Numbered from the stretch's first letter, positions 43,246 to 52,020 are shown. The stretch: DNA of 64,000 nt from Nostoc sp. NMS7 (GCF_017115085.1 NZ_JABXKJ010000227.1:1-64000); one strand, 5' to 3'. Made by a program: numbers and translations. The notes: a model not told the origin generated them from the letters alone.

Positions 43246-45447
43246 TTATAACTTTGACAAAATCTCTGGCAACAACTGACTAGGGACTTTAGATAAAGCC
43301 AGATTTTGTCCTTGTATCCCTAATTCATTATGAAAAGCCCGAATAGTTCTCACCAAATAATTGAAGGTTATTTGATAAGCCTCTGGTTGTTTAATTAATC
43401 CGTTTAAGGCTTGCAAATGGTTATCTAATGCTACTTCTAAGTGTTGAGAATGTGTTGCTCTGTCGCCATTAAAAGACTTATCTATTACTAGCTGATAATG
43501 GGCTAGTCCCAGATTATTATAAGAGGCAAATAAATCAAAACTTAAAGTAATACCGCTAAGTGAATGAGCCAAGGCTATGGCTTCTTCATAAGCGCTGATG
43601 CATAGTTGCAGATACTTTTGGCGTGCCTCTTTAGTTGTTTGAGATAGGTTTGCTAAATGCCAGTAAGCAGTACCCAGATTATTTTGTGTAGCGGCACAGG
43701 CGCTGGGAACATTAGCTGGAGTGCGATATTTAAGAGCTTCGCTGTAGACATCTATAGCTAGCTGGAGATTTTGGGCAGGTTGTTCGTATTGTGCCAGATT
43801 CCAACAGGCAGTGCCGATGTTATTTTGAATCATGCCATACTTAAGCGGTTCCTCTTCGGGGTTGTAGTGTACAAGTGCTTCATTGTAAGCTGCGATCGCT
43901 TTCTTGAAATGCACAATCGGTTGATTATATTGCCCTAGATGCCAGTAAGCAGTACCCAAATTATTCTGGCAAGCCGCATACTTTAATGAGTCCATATCGG
44001 CTGTACGGTAGCTAAGTGCTTCACTGTAAGCTAAAATTGCTTGCTGCCAATTTTCAGATGGCTGAGAAAAACGAGCTAAATCACCATAAGCCGTCCCCAA
44101 ATTATTTTGCACACGAGCGTAAGTTTCCGAATGTATCTGAGGCGAAATCATCTTTAACGCCAACTGATAAAATTCTATAGCCTGCTCTATATAAGTTAGT
44201 CCCTCCTCAGAATTGGGTGGTGTGCGGTATAGCATCCAGTAGAGTGTACCCAAATCATTTAAGATATCTGGGAGTTGCGGTGAGGTTTCGTCATAGCTAA
44301 TTGCCTCCTGATAGGCAATAATTGCCACCATCAGGTTTTCTAGGGTTGATCCTTGCTCAATGCGAAGGCGGTATAAGGTGCCCAAGCGATGATAAGCTTC
44401 TGCCAAAATCTCCCCTGGAACTTGCTGTGAATGTAATTCTTCAATCTCCAGCAAAATTTGCTGCGGTTGTAAGTAATCCTCTGTATCTTGAGCAATATTT
44501 GTGTTAATTGTTGCGATTACTAGCTCCGTTAACTCGCTACTAATATGAGATAAAGAAGCCAGCGATTGATTATTATTCCCACTAACAGACCTATTAGTAG
44601 ATTGCTGCTGTTGTGGTACAGTCTTCAAGAAATCCCCTGTTGACGGCGAAGCTTCTTGGGTTTTGTGTACTTGTGTTCCTGCCGGAAAATCGGAATTATT
44701 CTGAAAATTTAACTCGCTGGCTGCGGTTCTGAGTTCTGCTTGATTAACTGATTCATCTAGAATCGACTGCTCAACATTCTCTAAATCCAAGCTTCTGGAA
44801 CGAGAAAAACGTTCTCGATAGCCAGAATTCTGAGTCGCTGGTGTGGGTTCTCCAGCAAATACAAATACGCCAGTCCGACAACGCCAAAACTGTGGTGCTG
44901 ATTGCTTGATAGCAGATAACCAAGGACGCGGTATCCACAACAGCAAGTTAGATTCTAGAAATCGGCTGGATTCTTGTGGAGAGAAATATTGCTCGCTTAA
45001 GCGGAGATAGTGCAAAAATAGCCGTTGTATTGCGACTGGTTGCTTGGTTAGCTGCTCAACGCCGACAATCTGAAATGCTGGTATGGGAAAAGGTCTTCCT
45101 GGGGTATCTTTTAATGCCCCAACAATTGGCGGTGGATAATTTGCCAACCATTGATTTATCTGAACGATGGGATTGGGATCGTTTAAATGCAAACGCAACG
45201 TCACTAATCGCGGATAAGCTGGAGTGCTATTTTCCTGGGCATTTGATGACTGATATAGTACTTGTCCAACAGGATAAGCCAATGTAGAATGCAAACGGGC
45301 TGCTACTTGATTCCTCAGATGTAAATCATCACATACAGCTAAAAAAAGTTGTCGTCGTAAGCCAAGACTTAGGGCAAGTTTCAGACGGTGGTATACTTGC
45401 CGATTCCAAGCAAAATTATCGTTGTGTGCAGTCTCATTCACGCTCAT
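43246..45447 (-). CDS. large TPR protein
   Basis: The 733-residue cytoplasmic protein has an N-terminal domain of about 210 residues (LGLRRQLFLAVCDDLHLRNQ, YPRLVTLRLHLNDPNPIVQI) that resembles a nucleotide-binding STAND-like fold without a readable Walker A. A low-complexity, Ser/Asn-rich linker follows (about 210-320). The C-terminal 400 residues are tandem tetratricopeptide repeats with signatures such as NNLGTAYWHLGQYNQPIVHF and QNNIGTACWNLAQYEQPAQN, of the longer TPR_10/12 kind. It is likely a scaffold or signalling protein. It is monocistronic. I cannot name a partner. Confidence 0.85.
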   Translation of the reverse strand: MSVNETAHNDNFAWNRQVYHRLKLALSLGLRRQLFLAVCDDLHLRNQVAARLHSTLAYPVGQVLYQSSNAQENSTPAYPRLVTLRLHLNDPNPIVQINQWLANYPPPIVGALKDTPGRPFPIPAFQIVGVEQLTKQPVAIQRLFLHYLRLSEQYFSPQESSRFLESNLLLWIPRPWLSAIKQSAPQFWRCRTGVFVFAGEPTPATQNSGYRERFSRSRSLDLENVEQSILDESVNQAELRTAASELNFQNNSDFPAGTQVHKTQEASPSTGDFLKTVPQQQQSTNRSVSGNNNQSLASLSHISSELTELVIATINTNIAQDTEDYLQPQQILLEIEELHSQQVPGEILAEAYHRLGTLYRLRIEQGSTLENLMVAIIAYQEAISYDETSPQLPDILNDLGTLYWMLYRTPPNSEEGLTYIEQAIEFYQLALKMISPQIHSETYARVQNNLGTAYGDLARFSQPSENWQQAILAYSEALSYRTADMDSLKYAACQNNLGTAYWHLGQYNQPIVHFKKAIAAYNEALVHYNPEEEPLKYGMIQNNIGTACWNLAQYEQPAQNLQLAIDVYSEALKYRTPANVPSACAATQNNLGTAYWHLANLSQTTKEARQKYLQLCISAYEEAIALAHSLSGITLSFDLFASYNNLGLAHYQLVIDKSFNGDRATHSQHLEVALDNHLQALNGLIKQPEAYQITFNYLVRTIRAFHNELGIQGQNLALSKVPSQLLPEILSKL

Positions 45448-45554
45448 GGTGGCTAAAGAGCCAAAACACAGTATGTATCACCTTTCTGGGCGCATCCAAG
45501 TGGGTTAAACTCATAATTAAAATGATTTTTAAGGTGGATGTTATGCGGCTCAGG
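45448..45554. other. upstream spacer of the TPR gene
   Basis: Short AT-rich region that probably holds the TPR gene promoter. No specific motif. Confidence 0.35.
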
Positions 45555-45686
45555 ATAAGGGACTTCCAACAAATAAATTATCCAATCTTGTGAGGTGGGC
45601 AACATGAGCGCCCGTAGCCAAAGGCGGGCAAGATGCCCACCCCACAAGAAGTAGTTGAGTATTTTTTTATTTGGAAATCCCTAAAT
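45555..45686. mobile_element. MITE-like element, best preserved copy (TAAGGGACT ends)
   Basis: The left end ATAAGGGACTTCC and the right end GGAAATCCCTAAA are imperfect inverted repeats. Between them are CAACAAATAAATTATCCAAT, GGGCAAGATGCCCACCCCAC and AAGTAGTTGAGTATTTTTTT, shared with 33270-33472 (opposite orientation) and in part with 38848-38912. Length about 131 bases; no coding capacity. Confidence 0.7.
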
Positions 45687-45751
45687 TGAGCCTTCAGGTC
45701 TAGAAGAATAACAAAGTATGTAATTATACTTTAATTGCTAATTCAATTTTA

Positions 45752-45793
45752 ACAAAAAATAAAAAAGCAGGCCCCTTTTAAAATCGGAACCTG
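45752..45793 (-). terminator. rho-independent terminator of psb34
   Basis: Read on the minus strand, CAGGTTCC and GGGGCCTG form a stem (with G-U pairs) around a 10-base loop, followed directly by CTTTTTTATTTTTT. It lies 35 bases after the psb34 stop. Confidence 0.8.
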
Positions 45794-45827
45794 AAAAACT
45801 ATAAAGATTAAATTTTATTAAATTGTT

Positions 45828-46013
45828 TTAGGCTGGACTAATCTGGGAAACAAAGAAGGCGACTAGAATCAAGCCGCCAACCAAAGCTGTAGCGACGATT
45901 CCTAGTAAGATATAAGTTCGCTTTTGCCCTTCCGTGGGAGGTTCTCCTTGATAAATCTTTGGTTCCCGGGCAAAATTATTCAGAAGACCGCCTTCTTCGT
46001 TTGTATAAGGCAT
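45828..46013 (-). CDS. psb34: photosystem II assembly protein Psb34 (ssl1498 family)
   Basis: The 61-residue thylakoid protein has one membrane helix (YILLGIVATALVGGLILVAF) after a soluble N-terminus (MPYTNEEGGLLNNFAREPKI, then YQGEPPT). The opening E-E-G-x-L-N-N-F-A-x-E-P-K-x-Y is diagnostic of the ssl1498/Psb34 family, a light-harvesting-like, Hlip-related group that attaches to CP47 during late assembly of photosystem II. The length fits the family (about 55-62 residues). It is monocistronic with its own terminator. Upstream is a long heptamer array (46096-46188) that may separate it from its promoter or lie in front of it. Confidence 0.9.
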   Translation of the reverse strand: MPYTNEEGGLLNNFAREPKIYQGEPPTEGQKRTYILLGIVATALVGGLILVAFFVSQISPA

Positions 46014-46095
46014 GAATTGATTCCTTTATCTTTATTGTTCATTTGATGTTACATAAATGCTATATCTGCTTTCAAACTGCTAAACAAATCGTTAT

Positions 46096-46188
46096 ATTGG
46101 GCATTGGGCATTGGGCATTGGGCATTGGGCATTGGGCATTGGGCATTGGGCATTGAGCATTGGGCATTGGGCATTGGGCATTGGGCAT
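46096..46188 (+). repeat. ATTGGGC heptamer array, about 13 copies
   Basis: Thirteen near-perfect copies of ATTGGGC in tandem; one unit is changed to ATTGAGC. It is the longest heptamer array in the window and lies between psb34 and the end of thiO-thiG. Confidence 0.9.
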
Positions 46189-46249
46189 AAAGTTATTCTC
46201 CCTTGTCCCCCTTGTCCCCCTTGTCTCCCTTGTCTCCATGCCCCATTCC

Positions 46250-48262
46250 CTAACTAGTAATCGTCCCAGTCAGAGGAGAACTAGGACTGGCGTAATCTTT
46301 GATGGGCATCCTGCCAGCAAGGTATGCTAGACGACCGGCGACTGTTGCTAAATTCATGGCATGAGCCATTGCTGCTGGGTTTGGAGAAAGAGCGATCGCA
46401 CTATTAATTAACAAGGCATCTGCTCCCAATTCCATTGCCTGGGCAGCTTCTGAAGGTGAACCAATACCGGCATCTACCACCACTGGCACACCTGCATTTT
46501 CGATAATAATTTGGATGTTAGCAGTTGTTTTCAGCCCTTGTCCAGATCCAATCGGCGATGCCAAAGGCATTACTGTCGCACAACCAACATCTTCTAAGCG
46601 CTTGGCTAACATGGGGTCAGCGTTGATATATGGCAATACTGCAAAACCCTCTTTAACTAGTTGTTCTGCTGCTTGCAGCGTCCCAATCGGGTCTGGGAGT
46701 AAATACTTAAGGTCAGGTATTACTTCTAACTTGACAAAATTATTATCTTCCTGCCCTAACAATTTCGCCATTTCTCGCCCCAAACGCGCCACCCGAATTG
46801 CCTCTTCAGCAGTTTGACAACCTGCGGTATTGGGTAACATCCAAATTTTCGTCCAATCCAAGGCTTCAGCTAAACCTTCATGTCCGGGGGCTTTGGTTTG
46901 TACCCGTCGTACTGCTACGGTGACAATTTGGCAATCACTGGCGGCAATACTTTGTTGCATTTCCTCGATGCTGCGATACTTCCCGGTTCCTGTCATCAAG
47001 CGGGATTGGAAGGTTTTGCCAGCGATAATCAGTGGGGAGTGGGGAGTAGGCTTGCCGTGAGCGTAGCCGAATGGGAGTGGGGATATAGCAGGCTGATGCC
47101 CGTTGGAGAAATTGGCAGAGTGAGTCAGCATTGGGGTGGAGGTAGATGGCTGGGACTGGAAACGCGAATAGTGAAAATCAGCAAGTAGGGGGTCAGACTT
47201 TTGTTCTAAGATGAAATCGGCAATCAATGTGGCTGTTACGGGTGCAAGGAGAATCCCGTTGCGGTAATGACCAGTAGCAAGGGTTAAATTTTGACAGTGG
47301 CTAGTGCCAAGGATGGGTAATTCATCGGGAGTGGCTGGGCGAAATCCCCACCAAAATTCCTGGATGGGATAATGTTTTAATTGGGGATATAGGCGGATGG
47401 CAGCTTGTAATAATGTTTGAATGCCTTCTGGGGTGTTGTCAGGGATGAAGCCAACGTCTTCGCTTGTTGCCCCAATAATCAGGCGATCGCGTCTTGGTAC
47501 GATGTAAATATCTTGTCCGAATAAAACCCGCTTTAAGGACAATTCTGGCACAAATTCCGGTATCCGCACACTCAGCATTTGTCCTTTTCTGGGTAGCACA
47601 GGTAATGGTAATAATTCATTTGACCAAGCACCTGAAGCTAAAACATAGTGCGCGGCGCGAATTATTCCAGCATTGGTTTGCACGCCAACCACTTGTCCTT
47701 GCTGCTGTAAAAATGCTTCTACTGTAATGCCGTCTTTGAGTTCAACGCCAACAGACTCAGCCGCCGTCCACAATACGTGAGCTAGAGCCTTATTATCAAC
47801 TTTTGCGTCCTCAGGATACCACCAGCCACCAACTACCTCTGCTCCCAATCCTGGCTGATATTGATGAATTGCCTCTTTGTTGAACCAGTAAGCCGGGGAT
47901 GAGGGGGATGAGGGGGATGAAAGAATTAATTTCTCTCTCTCTGCTCCCTCATCTCCCCCTGCTCCCTCATCAAAGACAGGTGCGAGGATACCGCAAGGTC
48001 GGTAGCCAGTATTTAAGCCAGTCAGGTCTTCTAATTTGCGCGTCCAGTCGGGATATAAAGCCCGCGATCGCCAACACAATGAACGCATTGCCAGATTTGG
48101 GATCTTTTCCGCATCTGGTGCTAACATCCCGGCGGCGGCGTGGGTAGCGGCACCCTGGAAGTGACGACAAAGCACGGTGACGTCTGTCCCGCGCAGTTTT
48201 AGTTCAATGGCGATCGCTAAACCAATAACACCGCCACCAATAATTACAGTCTCGTTAGTCAT
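46250..48262 (-). CDS. thiO/thiG: ThiO-ThiG fusion: glycine oxidase plus thiazole synthase
   Basis: The 670-residue protein joins two enzymes of thiamine thiazole synthesis. ThiO (about residues 1-370) is a flavoprotein with the FAD motif VIIGGGVIGLAIAIELKLRG and GHYRNGILLAPVTATLIADF; it oxidises glycine to dehydroglycine. ThiG (about 410-655) starts with LIIAGKTFQSRLMTGTGKY and has the Schiff-base Lys511 in FVKLEVIPD, then GSGQGLKTTANIQIIIE and PVVVDAGIGSPSEAAQAMEL. Fusion of the two is known in cyanobacteria. Two repeat-derived insertions are present: residues about 97-123 (GAGGDEGAEREKLILSSPSS) within ThiO, and about 390-408 (PFGYAHGKPTPHSP) in the linker. The first lies between two conserved strands and may loop out. 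Confidence 0.92.
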   Translation of the reverse strand: MTNETVIIGGGVIGLAIAIELKLRGTDVTVLCRHFQGAATHAAAGMLAPDAEKIPNLAMRSLCWRSRALYPDWTRKLEDLTGLNTGYRPCGILAPVFDEGAGGDEGAEREKLILSSPSSPSSPAYWFNKEAIHQYQPGLGAEVVGGWWYPEDAKVDNKALAHVLWTAAESVGVELKDGITVEAFLQQQGQVVGVQTNAGIIRAAHYVLASGAWSNELLPLPVLPRKGQMLSVRIPEFVPELSLKRVLFGQDIYIVPRRDRLIIGATSEDVGFIPDNTPEGIQTLLQAAIRLYPQLKHYPIQEFWWGFRPATPDELPILGTSHCQNLTLATGHYRNGILLAPVTATLIADFILEQKSDPLLADFHYSRFQSQPSTSTPMLTHSANFSNGHQPAISPLPFGYAHGKPTPHSPLIIAGKTFQSRLMTGTGKYRSIEEMQQSIAASDCQIVTVAVRRVQTKAPGHEGLAEALDWTKIWMLPNTAGCQTAEEAIRVARLGREMAKLLGQEDNNFVKLEVIPDLKYLLPDPIGTLQAAEQLVKEGFAVLPYINADPMLAKRLEDVGCATVMPLASPIGSGQGLKTTANIQIIIENAGVPVVVDAGIGSPSEAAQAMELGADALLINSAIALSPNPAAMAHAMNLATVAGRLAYLAGRMPIKDYASPSSPLTGTITS
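47893..47974. repeat. GGGGGATGA / CTCATC repeats inside thiO
   Basis: Tandem GATGAGGG units face CTCCCTCATCTCCCCC units across a short AT stretch. The block is in frame and adds about 27 residues to ThiO. Confidence 0.75.
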
Positions 48263-48345
48263 TAGTCATTAGTCATTGGTCATTAGTCATTAGTACATAA
48301 CTAATAACTCATAATTCATAACTTATAACTTATAACTCGTAACTA
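48256..48345. repeat. CATTAGT / ATAACTT heptamer repeats
   Basis: Tandem CATTAGT units followed by ATAACTT/ATAACTC units upstream of thiO-thiG. The array reaches into the spacer where the promoter should be. Confidence 0.75.
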
Positions 48346-48360
48346 AGGACGGAGCGATCG

Positions 48361-48759
48361 TTACCACAAGGCGCGAATTGGTTCGTTGCCTTGATTTTGA
48401 TCACTGGATTGCGTGTTTGTTCCTGAAGTATCTGTATTGCTGTCTGTTGTACTGTCAGCAGGTGATGTTGAGTCATCGCTAGGATTCTGGGCAACGCTAC
48501 TTTTCTTGTCAAGTCTTGGGGCGACAATACTGCGTCTGGTTTGGTTTGTTTGGCTTGTTTCATTTCCTTCAGTTGCAGTTTCATCATTTTTGCTGCCAGC
48601 ACTGCTATTAACATTGATATTAGCTGGCAGTACTTCTGATTTTTTATCACCGGGAGCGTTAGCAGTTTGTACGCCCATCGGAAAGTTGATGCCTAGTAAT
48701 GTACCAAGCAGAATGGCCAAACCTCCAGCCATTAAAATTAAGGGAGTCCATCTACCCAT
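48361..48759 (-). CDS. membrane-anchored low-complexity protein
   Basis: The 132-residue protein has one N-terminal membrane helix (WTPLILMAGGLAILLGTLLG), then a Ser/Thr/Asn/Asp-rich tail (SDDSTSPADSTTDSNTDTSG) with no cysteine and no clear domain. Such proteins are common in cyanobacteria and cannot be assigned. It is read in the same direction as the broken ferredoxin gene 50 bases upstream and may once have been co-transcribed with it. The coding frame is favoured over the overlapping 106-codon frame because of its clean helix and even composition. Confidence 0.6.
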   Translation of the reverse strand: MGRWTPLILMAGGLAILLGTLLGINFPMGVQTANAPGDKKSEVLPANINVNSSAGSKNDETATEGNETSQTNQTRRSIVAPRLDKKSSVAQNPSDDSTSPADSTTDSNTDTSGTNTQSSDQNQGNEPIRALW

Positions 48760-48808
48760 CTTGTCTTACTCCTTTTTAACCTTTTGGTGTCCACACTATT
48801 CGAGAAAC

Positions 48809-49247
48809 TTATCCCCAAAATCCATCAAACTTTGTCACTTTCACATCGCCTAAAACCGGAGTTTGACAGGCTAAACGTAGGTCTGTTGTAGGAGAATGGG
48901 GAGGAAGCGAACGCCGTGCTCGATCACGCCAATTCGCTGCTAATACTTTGCCCTGCTAGATAAACTCTTGACATCCTTAGACATCCTGACTTTATTTGAC
49001 GTTTCATCGGGTGGAGTCGGCTCCAGAACCCTCCGCGCCCAGACACGCTTTAGCCACCCGTGTTTAATATCTAGTGTCCTAGTTTCTCTACCTTAACTGT
49101 ACAGATACCGCAACTGCCAATGCCGCGACAGTTTATTACCTTAGCACCGTCATTGTAGAGGTGAATACCATTTTGCAGCAAAACTTTTCCGAGATTGCTT
49201 CCCTGTCCACACTCAATTGTTTTACCTTGAGCTAGTATCTTAGGCAT
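48809..49247 (-). pseudogene. [2Fe-2S] ferredoxin-like gene split by a ~130-bp insertion
   Basis: The 5' part (ATG 49245-49247) encodes MPKILAQGKTIECGQGSNLG and KVINCRGIGSCGICTVKVE with three of the four cluster cysteines (C-x5-C-x2-C), then runs into a stop at 49071. The 3' part resumes at about 48946 in another frame as VLAANWRDRARRSLPPHSPT then TDLRLACQTPVLGDVKVTKF, with the fourth Cys, ending at 48809. Joining VE to VLAANW restores a ferredoxin-like protein of about 100 residues. The intervening 130 or so bases, including CCAGAACCCTCCGCGCCC, have no coding sense. The truncated product lacks the fourth ligand. Confidence 0.82.
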
Positions 49248-49322
49248 TTTTAAATCGCCAAACTGGCATTTTATTGTATATTGACACATTGTCTCGAAAG
49301 TTGTATAGTCTGTCCCAGTTTT

Positions 49323-50993
49323 ATGACCACAAATTCCTCATCTCAACTTTGGCTCTATGACACTACACTACGGGATGGCACTCAGCGCGAGGGGCTATCA
49401 GTATCGATAGAAGATAAGTTACGCATTGCCAGGAGACTCGATCAACTAGGAATTCCCTTTATTGAAGGCGGTTGGCCTGGTGCTAATCCCAAGGATGTAG
49501 AATTTTTCTGGCAACTCCAAGAAAATCCGCTAAAATTTGCTGAAATTGTGGCTTTCTGTTCGACTCGACGCCCCAATACCACTGCCGCAACTGAACCGAT
49601 GCTACAGGATATTTTGGCTGCCGGAACTCGCTGGGTAACGATTTTTGGCAAGTCTTGGGATTTACACGTTACAACCGGACTCAAAACGACATTAGAAGAA
49701 AATTTGGCGATGATTTGCGACACAATTGAGTATCTCCGTTCGCAAGGGCGTCGGATTATCTACGATGCCGAACATTGGTTTGATGGTTATAAGCACAATC
49801 GAGATTATGCTTTACAGACATTAGAGGCTGCGATCGCATCTGGTGCTGAATGGCTAGTCCTCTGTGATACCAATGGTGGGACTTTACCTCACGAAATTAG
49901 CCAAATTGTTCAAGATGTCATAAGGGTGACTAAGGAATGGGGCATGGGGCATAGGGCATGGGGCATAGGGAAAGAATCTACCCAATCACCAATGCCCCAA
50001 ATTGGAATTCATACTCATAACGATTCGGAAATGGCGGTTGCTAACGCAATAGCCGCCGTGATGGCAGGGGCAAAAATGGTACAGGGGACAATTAACGGTT
50101 ATGGTGAACGTTGCGGAAATGCTAACCTCTGTTCGTTAATTCCCAATTTACAACTGAAGGCGGGTTACAGTTGTATCACAGAAGACCAGCTCACACAACT
50201 TACAGAAGCTAGTCGTTTTGTGAGTGAGGTAGTCAATCTCGCGCCAGATGAACACGCCGCTTTTGTGGGACGTTCGGCTTTTGCCCACAAGGGCGGTATT
50301 CATGTATCAGCTGTGGAACGTAATCCCCTAACTTACGAACACATTCAACCGGAACAAGTCGGGAATTCTCGCCGCATCGTGATTTCGGAACAGTCTGGAC
50401 TCAGCAATGTTTTAGCCAAAGCCCGTAGTTTTGGGATTGAACTCGATCAGCAAAAGGCACAAGCGAGGGAAATTCTCCAGCGCCTCAAAGAATTGGAGAG
50501 TGAAGGATTTCAATTTGAAGCAGCAGAGGCAAGTTTTGTATTGTTGATGCACGAAGCTTTGGGAAATCGCCAGCAGTTTTTTGAAGTCAAAGGTTTTCAA
50601 GTCCACTGTGACTTGATTGAGGGGAAAGAAATTAGCAACGCCCTCGCTACAGTCAAAATCGCTGTTGAGGGGAAAAATATTTTGGAGGCGGCGGAAGGTA
50701 ACGGGCCAGTGGCAGCGTTAGATGCAGCTTTACGCAAGGCTTTGGTGAACTTTTATCCCCAAATAGCAACCTTTGATTTGACAGATTACAAAGTGCGGAT
50801 TCTCAACGGACATACGGGTACTGCGGCAAAAACTCGTGTATTGGTTGAATCAGGTAATGGTCGTCAACGCTGGACGACGGTAGGAGTTTCTACCAATATT
50901 TTGGCGGCTTCCTATCAAGCGGTGGTGGAGGGATTAGAATACGGTTTGTTGTTACATTCTCAGGCACAAGCAGCTTTGAAAACTTCTAGTTAA
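49323..50993 (+). CDS. cimA: (R)-citramalate synthase
   Basis: The 556-residue enzyme condenses acetyl-CoA and pyruvate to citramalate, the first step of the threonine-independent isoleucine route. The N-terminal TIM barrel has WLYDTTLRDGTQREGLSVSI (metal Asp and catalytic Arg), FIEGGWPGANPKD, and GIHTHNDSEMAVANA (metal His residues). The C-terminal part holds the LeuA-type allosteric domain (about 400-540). EGGWPG and the length place it with CimA rather than LeuA. The start is ATG 49323 rather than the earlier frame. Residues about 204-223 (EWGMGHRAWGIGKESTQSPM) come from heptamer repeats inserted in frame before GIHTHND. Confidence 0.92.
   Translation: MTTNSSSQLWLYDTTLRDGTQREGLSVSIEDKLRIARRLDQLGIPFIEGGWPGANPKDVEFFWQLQENPLKFAEIVAFCSTRRPNTTAATEPMLQDILAAGTRWVTIFGKSWDLHVTTGLKTTLEENLAMICDTIEYLRSQGRRIIYDAEHWFDGYKHNRDYALQTLEAAIASGAEWLVLCDTNGGTLPHEISQIVQDVIRVTKEWGMGHRAWGIGKESTQSPMPQIGIHTHNDSEMAVANAIAAVMAGAKMVQGTINGYGERCGNANLCSLIPNLQLKAGYSCITEDQLTQLTEASRFVSEVVNLAPDEHAAFVGRSAFAHKGGIHVSAVERNPLTYEHIQPEQVGNSRRIVISEQSGLSNVLAKARSFGIELDQQKAQAREILQRLKELESEGFQFEAAEASFVLLMHEALGNRQQFFEVKGFQVHCDLIEGKEISNALATVKIAVEGKNILEAAEGNGPVAALDAALRKALVNFYPQIATFDLTDYKVRILNGHTGTAAKTRVLVESGNGRQRWTTVGVSTNILAASYQAVVEGLEYGLLLHSQAQAALKTSS
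49937..49972 (+). repeat. GGGGCAT/GGGCATA heptamers inside cimA
   Basis: About five tandem 7-base units (GGGGCAT, GGGGCATAGGGCAT) in frame in the coding region. Together with flanking bases they encode EWGMGHRAWGIG. Confidence 0.85.
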
Positions 50994-51111
50994 CAAAGCA
51001 AGTATATAGTCTAGGTCATCTACGCTTTGTTTATTGAGAAAATCAAGGAGCGATCGCACAACAATCTAGCGCGATCATGATTTCCAGAAAGAGCAAAAAC
51101 AATGCAGGAAC

Positions 51112-51800
51112 ATGAGGCAAACACTAACTCAAAAGATACAGACAGACTTTGACCGAATCGCATTACTAGAGCAGCCAACATGGAATCACAACAGTCATTA
51201 TCACAGTTTCCTGCTGAAACAACTACCAGCCCAGTGTGCGAACATTCTAGAAATCGGTTGTGGTACTGGAGCATTTTCTCGTCTATTGGCTCAATGTTCT
51301 CACAGAGTTAAGGCGATAGACTTATCTCCCAAAATGATAGAAGTAGCTCAGTGCCAGTGTGAATGTTACATAAATATTGATTTTCAAGTGGCTGACATCT
51401 TGCAGTGGGAATTTCCAGTTGAGCATTTTGATGCGATTGTCTCTATTGCAACTTTTCACCATTTACCACTTGAGAACTTACTGCCCAGTTTGAAGGCTGC
51501 ATTAAAACAGGGTGGCAAGCTAATAGTTTTGGACTTAGTAGAACATGAGATTGTTCGGGACAGCTTAAGTGATGTGATTGCTGTTCCTCTGATCTGGACC
51601 AAATGTTCAAAAATAGACGCATCAGACCGACACGGGAAGCAGCAGAAATATGGAGAGAACATGGTCGTACAGACAAGTACCTAACTCAATCACAAGCACA
51701 GCAAATTTATCCAAAAGTGCTAACGCGAGCAATCGTCAGGAAGTATTTGTTCTGGCGTTATTCAGTAGTATGGCAAAAAGAGCGTATTGCAGGTAACTGA
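51112..51800 (+). pseudogene. class I SAM methyltransferase with a frameshift
   Basis: The first frame (from ATG 51112) has the SAM-binding motif ILEIGCGTGAFSRLLAQC, IDLSPKMIEVAQ, the motif-IV region FDAIVSIATFHHLPLENLLP and LIVLDLVEHEIVRDSL. At about 51598 the sense passes to another frame, which reads KNRRIRPTREAAEIWREHGR and RKYLFWRYSVVWQKERI to the stop at 51800. The original 0 frame instead ends in unrelated residues at 51684. A one- or two-base change near 51596-51604 would restore about 230 residues. The core fold could still form, so residual activity is possible; the C-terminal part is lost. Confidence 0.75.
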
Positions 51801-51941
51801 GAAACTCGATAATTTTAGCTTCAGTTAATAATCCCCAGTGCTGATATGGTTAAATTAGTGGCTTTTGAGCCGTGAATTCTAAAGTAATCAGCCAATTGCC
51901 AATTCCAGACAAATAATTATTCTCATTCCCACACCTAAAAG

Positions 51942-52020
51942 GCGTAGGCGCAGCCCGCCGCAGGTCTTACCCTGAGCCTGCGCCGTTCGCGGAGCGTCTC
52001 GTAGAGAAGGGCATCGCTAA
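51942..52020. repeat. chain of small dispersed repeats
   Basis: GGCGTAGGCGCAGCCCGC and then TTCGCGGAGCGTCTCGTAGA followed by GAAGGGCATCGC. The first part matches the repeat inside the cytochrome gene (27210-27262). Confidence 0.75.

Noticed and set aside
45453..45647. A 64-codon minus-strand ORF before the TPR gene
   Set aside because: It lies within the MITE at 45555-45686 and is repeat-derived.
46014..46249. Possible THI-box riboswitch for thiO-thiG or other leaders
   Set aside because: The sequence upstream of thiO-thiG (48263-48360) is heptamer repeats; I found no TPP-riboswitch core motifs.
46515..48147. Several plus-strand ORFs of 76-102 codons across thiO-thiG
   Set aside because: They are antisense shadows of a strongly conserved gene.
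48330..48650. A 106-codon frame overlapping 48361-48759
   Set aside because: The alternative frame has no signal or domain; the 48361-48759 frame has a clean membrane helix and typical composition.
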